A DNA stretch of 64,000 nucleotides from an uncultured Rhodoferax sp. (GTDB lineage: Bacteria; Pseudomonadota; Gammaproteobacteria; Burkholderiales; Burkholderiaceae_C): the NCBI RefSeq assembly GCF_946221635.1, contig NZ_CAMIHB010000004.1, positions 62,001 through 126,000 of the forward strand, given 5' to 3'. Within the stretch, counting starts at the first letter, position 1; each line of letters opens with the position of its first letter. Both the position numbers and the translations under genes were made by a program. A model generated the notes under the pieces. It was not told where the DNA came from, searched no databases, and worked only from the letters and a program-made list of their open reading frames with translations. This document shows, piece by piece, positions 62,591-64,000 of this stretch.

Positions 62591-63838
62591 ATGCAAGCAT
62601 GGATGCACAACGTTCCCCAGGCCATCATTGACGCCAAGGCCGACTTGCGCGCCCGGATTCCCGATCTGGCCGAGCGCTTTGCGCGCATCGACCGGTATGT
62701 GCGTGACGAGGTGGCGGCCATCCGCGCCGAGCAGGCGGCCGGTGGCGCCGTGCCCACCCTGCAGTTTGCCGATGTGCAGGCGGGCAAGGTGCCGGAAGCG
62801 CTGCGCCAGCAGATCCGGCGGCGGGGTTGCGTGGTGCTGCGCGGTGTGTTCGACCCGCAGCAGATCACACAATGGAACGAGGAGATAGGCCGCTACATCG
62901 AGGCGGTGGACTACCTGGGCCAGGCGCAGAGCAAGGCCGGGCTGGACAAGTACTTCAGCGCCCTGCCGTCCGGCGCGCCGCAGATCTTCAGCCTCTACTG
63001 GTCCAAGCCACAGATGCAGGCCCGCCAGCACCCGCACTTGGCGCAGGCCCGCGCCTTCCTGAACCGGCTGTGGCAGTACCGCGGCCCGGCCGGCCCGGTG
63101 TTCGACCCCGACCGCGAATGCACCTACGCCGATCGCCTGCGCCGCCGCGCACCCGGTGCCACCAGCCTGGGCCTGTCGCCGCATGCGGACGCGGGCTCGG
63201 TGGAGCGCTGGTGCGAGCCCAGCTTCCACCGGGTTTACCACGAGGTGTTCTTCGGCGATGTGATGGCCTACGACCCCTTCCAGGCGCTGGGGCGCGACCA
63301 GACGCACGAGATTCCCTCGCCCGCCGTGGCCAGCGTGTTCCGCACCTTCCAGGGCTGGACGGCGCTGAGCCGCCAGGGCCCGGGCGACGGCACGCTCAAG
63401 CTGGTGCCCATTGCCAAGGGCATGGCCTGGATGCTGCTGCGCGCGCTCCTGGAGGATGTGCCGGCGGACGACCTGTGCGGCGCCCAGCCCGGCCGCGCGC
63501 TGAGCGCCAGCCCGCAGTGGCATGCCACGCTGCTGGAGGGCGAGGTGTCCATCCCCGTGGTGGAGCCGGGCGACACCGTGTGGTGGCACTCGGACACCAT
63601 CCACTCGGTGGAAGACCAGCACCGGGGCAGCGGCTACAGCAATGTGATCTACATCGGCGCCGCGCCCTATTGCGCCAAGAACGCCGCCTTTTTACCCAAG
63701 CAGGCCGAGGCATTTTTGCAGGGCCGCAGCAGCCCGGACTTTGCGCCCGAGAACTACGAGCTGGACTTTGCCGGCCGTGCCACGCCCGCCGACCTCAGCG
63801 CGCTGGGCCTGCGGCAGATGGGGCTCAAGCCCTGGTGA
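62591..63838 (+). CDS. DUF1479 family protein (YbiU-like, 2OG-Fe(II) dioxygenase fold)
   Basis: 415 residues from the ATG at 62591 (AGGAG upstream). The predicted iron site is H198-x-D200 (SPHADAGSVERW) with later histidines in WWHSDTIHSVEDQHRG (H333, H338). RRRGCVVLRGVFDPQQITQWNEEIGRYIEAVDYLGQ is typical of the DUF1479 N-terminus. It is likely an oxygenase of small molecules; the substrate is unknown. Confidence 0.87.
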   Translation: MQAWMHNVPQAIIDAKADLRARIPDLAERFARIDRYVRDEVAAIRAEQAAGGAVPTLQFADVQAGKVPEALRQQIRRRGCVVLRGVFDPQQITQWNEEIGRYIEAVDYLGQAQSKAGLDKYFSALPSGAPQIFSLYWSKPQMQARQHPHLAQARAFLNRLWQYRGPAGPVFDPDRECTYADRLRRRAPGATSLGLSPHADAGSVERWCEPSFHRVYHEVFFGDVMAYDPFQALGRDQTHEIPSPAVASVFRTFQGWTALSRQGPGDGTLKLVPIAKGMAWMLLRALLEDVPADDLCGAQPGRALSASPQWHATLLEGEVSIPVVEPGDTVWWHSDTIHSVEDQHRGSGYSNVIYIGAAPYCAKNAAFLPKQAEAFLQGRSSPDFAPENYELDFAGRATPADLSALGLRQMGLKPW

Positions 63839-63852
63839 AGGTGTGGCAATTT

Positions 63853-63901
63853 GCTATTGATTCAGTAGCTGCCCGCGCATATTCCACGAGGGCTGAAGGC
63901 C
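63853..63901 (+). repeat. Dispersed repeat, copy 13
   Basis: GCTAT, GTAGCTGCCCGCGCA, ACGAGGGCTGAAGGCC, between the DUF1479 gene and the next converging gene. Confidence 0.85.
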
Positions 63902-63908
63902 TGAAACA

Positions 63909-64000
63909 TCAGTAACTCTGGGCCAGATGCCGCACACGCAGCGTGCTTGCATCCAGCGCGTGCGCGCCCAGCCAGCGCAGCGTGCGCACCTGGCCGGGCA
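63909..64000 (-). CDS. 3' end of an unidentified gene (rest outside window)
   Basis: On the minus strand the frame is open from the window edge to a TGA at 63911-63909, giving 29 residues ending RVRHLAQSY. Codon bias fits coding sequence and the repeat copy right after the stop is a usual gene-end position. Too short to identify. Confidence 0.45.
   Translation of the reverse strand, partial: PGQVRTLRWLGAHALDASTLRVRHLAQSY

Overview
The window looks like a chromosomal segment of a Comamonadaceae betaproteobacterium (Rhodoferax/Polaromonas/Acidovorax type). The main grounds are GC-rich coding sequence with strong GC codon bias, a split metH preceded by an S-adenosylhomocysteine (SAH) riboswitch, a Bug-type solute receptor, several short PEP-CTERM proteins, and a ~50-bp repeat present in 13 copies. 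This placement is inferred from gene content only. No rRNA, tRNA, CRISPR array, insertion sequence or replication origin was recognised.

Layout. 1-5.1 kb: the 3' end of an O-antigen-ligase/pilin-glycosylase-like gene faces an MSHA-type pilus block (mshE, mshG, mshF-like, pilin). 5.1-11 kb: a glycine-zipper protein, then methionine synthase split into two genes with a Gfo/Idh/MocA oxidoreductase between them and an SAH riboswitch in the leader. 11-24.7 kb: housekeeping and signalling genes (GAF-PAS-GGDEF-EAL protein, recQ, tandem AAA+ ATPase, GTP-dependent pckG, LysR regulator, metallophosphoesterase, exported ATP-dependent DNA ligase, UspA). 24.7-31.7 kb: an aldo/keto reductase and a YtfQRT-YjfF-type sugar ABC transporter divergent from an aldose 1-epimerase. 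31.7-34.7 kb: TetR and LysR regulators and dadA.

34.7-44.2 kb is a catabolic island for hydroxycinnamates. It holds an exported tannase/feruloyl esterase, a Bug receptor, feruloyl-CoA synthase, a crotonase, an SDR dehydrogenase, an acyl-CoA dehydrogenase, a divergent amidohydrolase and a MarR regulator. No aldehyde dehydrogenase is present. Together the genes fit release of hydroxycinnamates from plant esters, CoA activation, hydration, oxidation to the beta-keto thioester and hydrolytic (not thiolytic) cleavage to a hydroxybenzoate plus acetyl-CoA. A sigma70-like promoter with an inverted repeat in its spacer lies in the divergent gap. 44.2-48.2 kb is a beta-alanine (omega-amino acid) module: a LysR gene divergent from a transaminase and a CoA-acylating semialdehyde dehydrogenase.

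48.2-50 kb carries three PEP-CTERM proteins, two transcription units of which share an identical upstream motif. 50-53.2 kb has a luciferase-like monooxygenase, a pirin and a membrane diguanylate cyclase. 53.2-57.4 kb is a decayed contact-dependent inhibition (CDI/two-partner secretion) locus of lower GC: a cdiB fragment apparently fused to the tail of a CdiA toxin, a CdiA fragment with one in-frame amber codon, an orphan deaminase-type toxin, and three small putative immunity genes. 57.4-64 kb has uup, an NADP-oxidoreductase-like protein with a divergent LysR, a CaiB/BaiF CoA-transferase, a DUF1479 protein and the end of one more gene.

The most unusual global feature is the short repeat. Copies lie both between genes and inside reading frames, where they supply linker peptides, a start codon and several stop codons.
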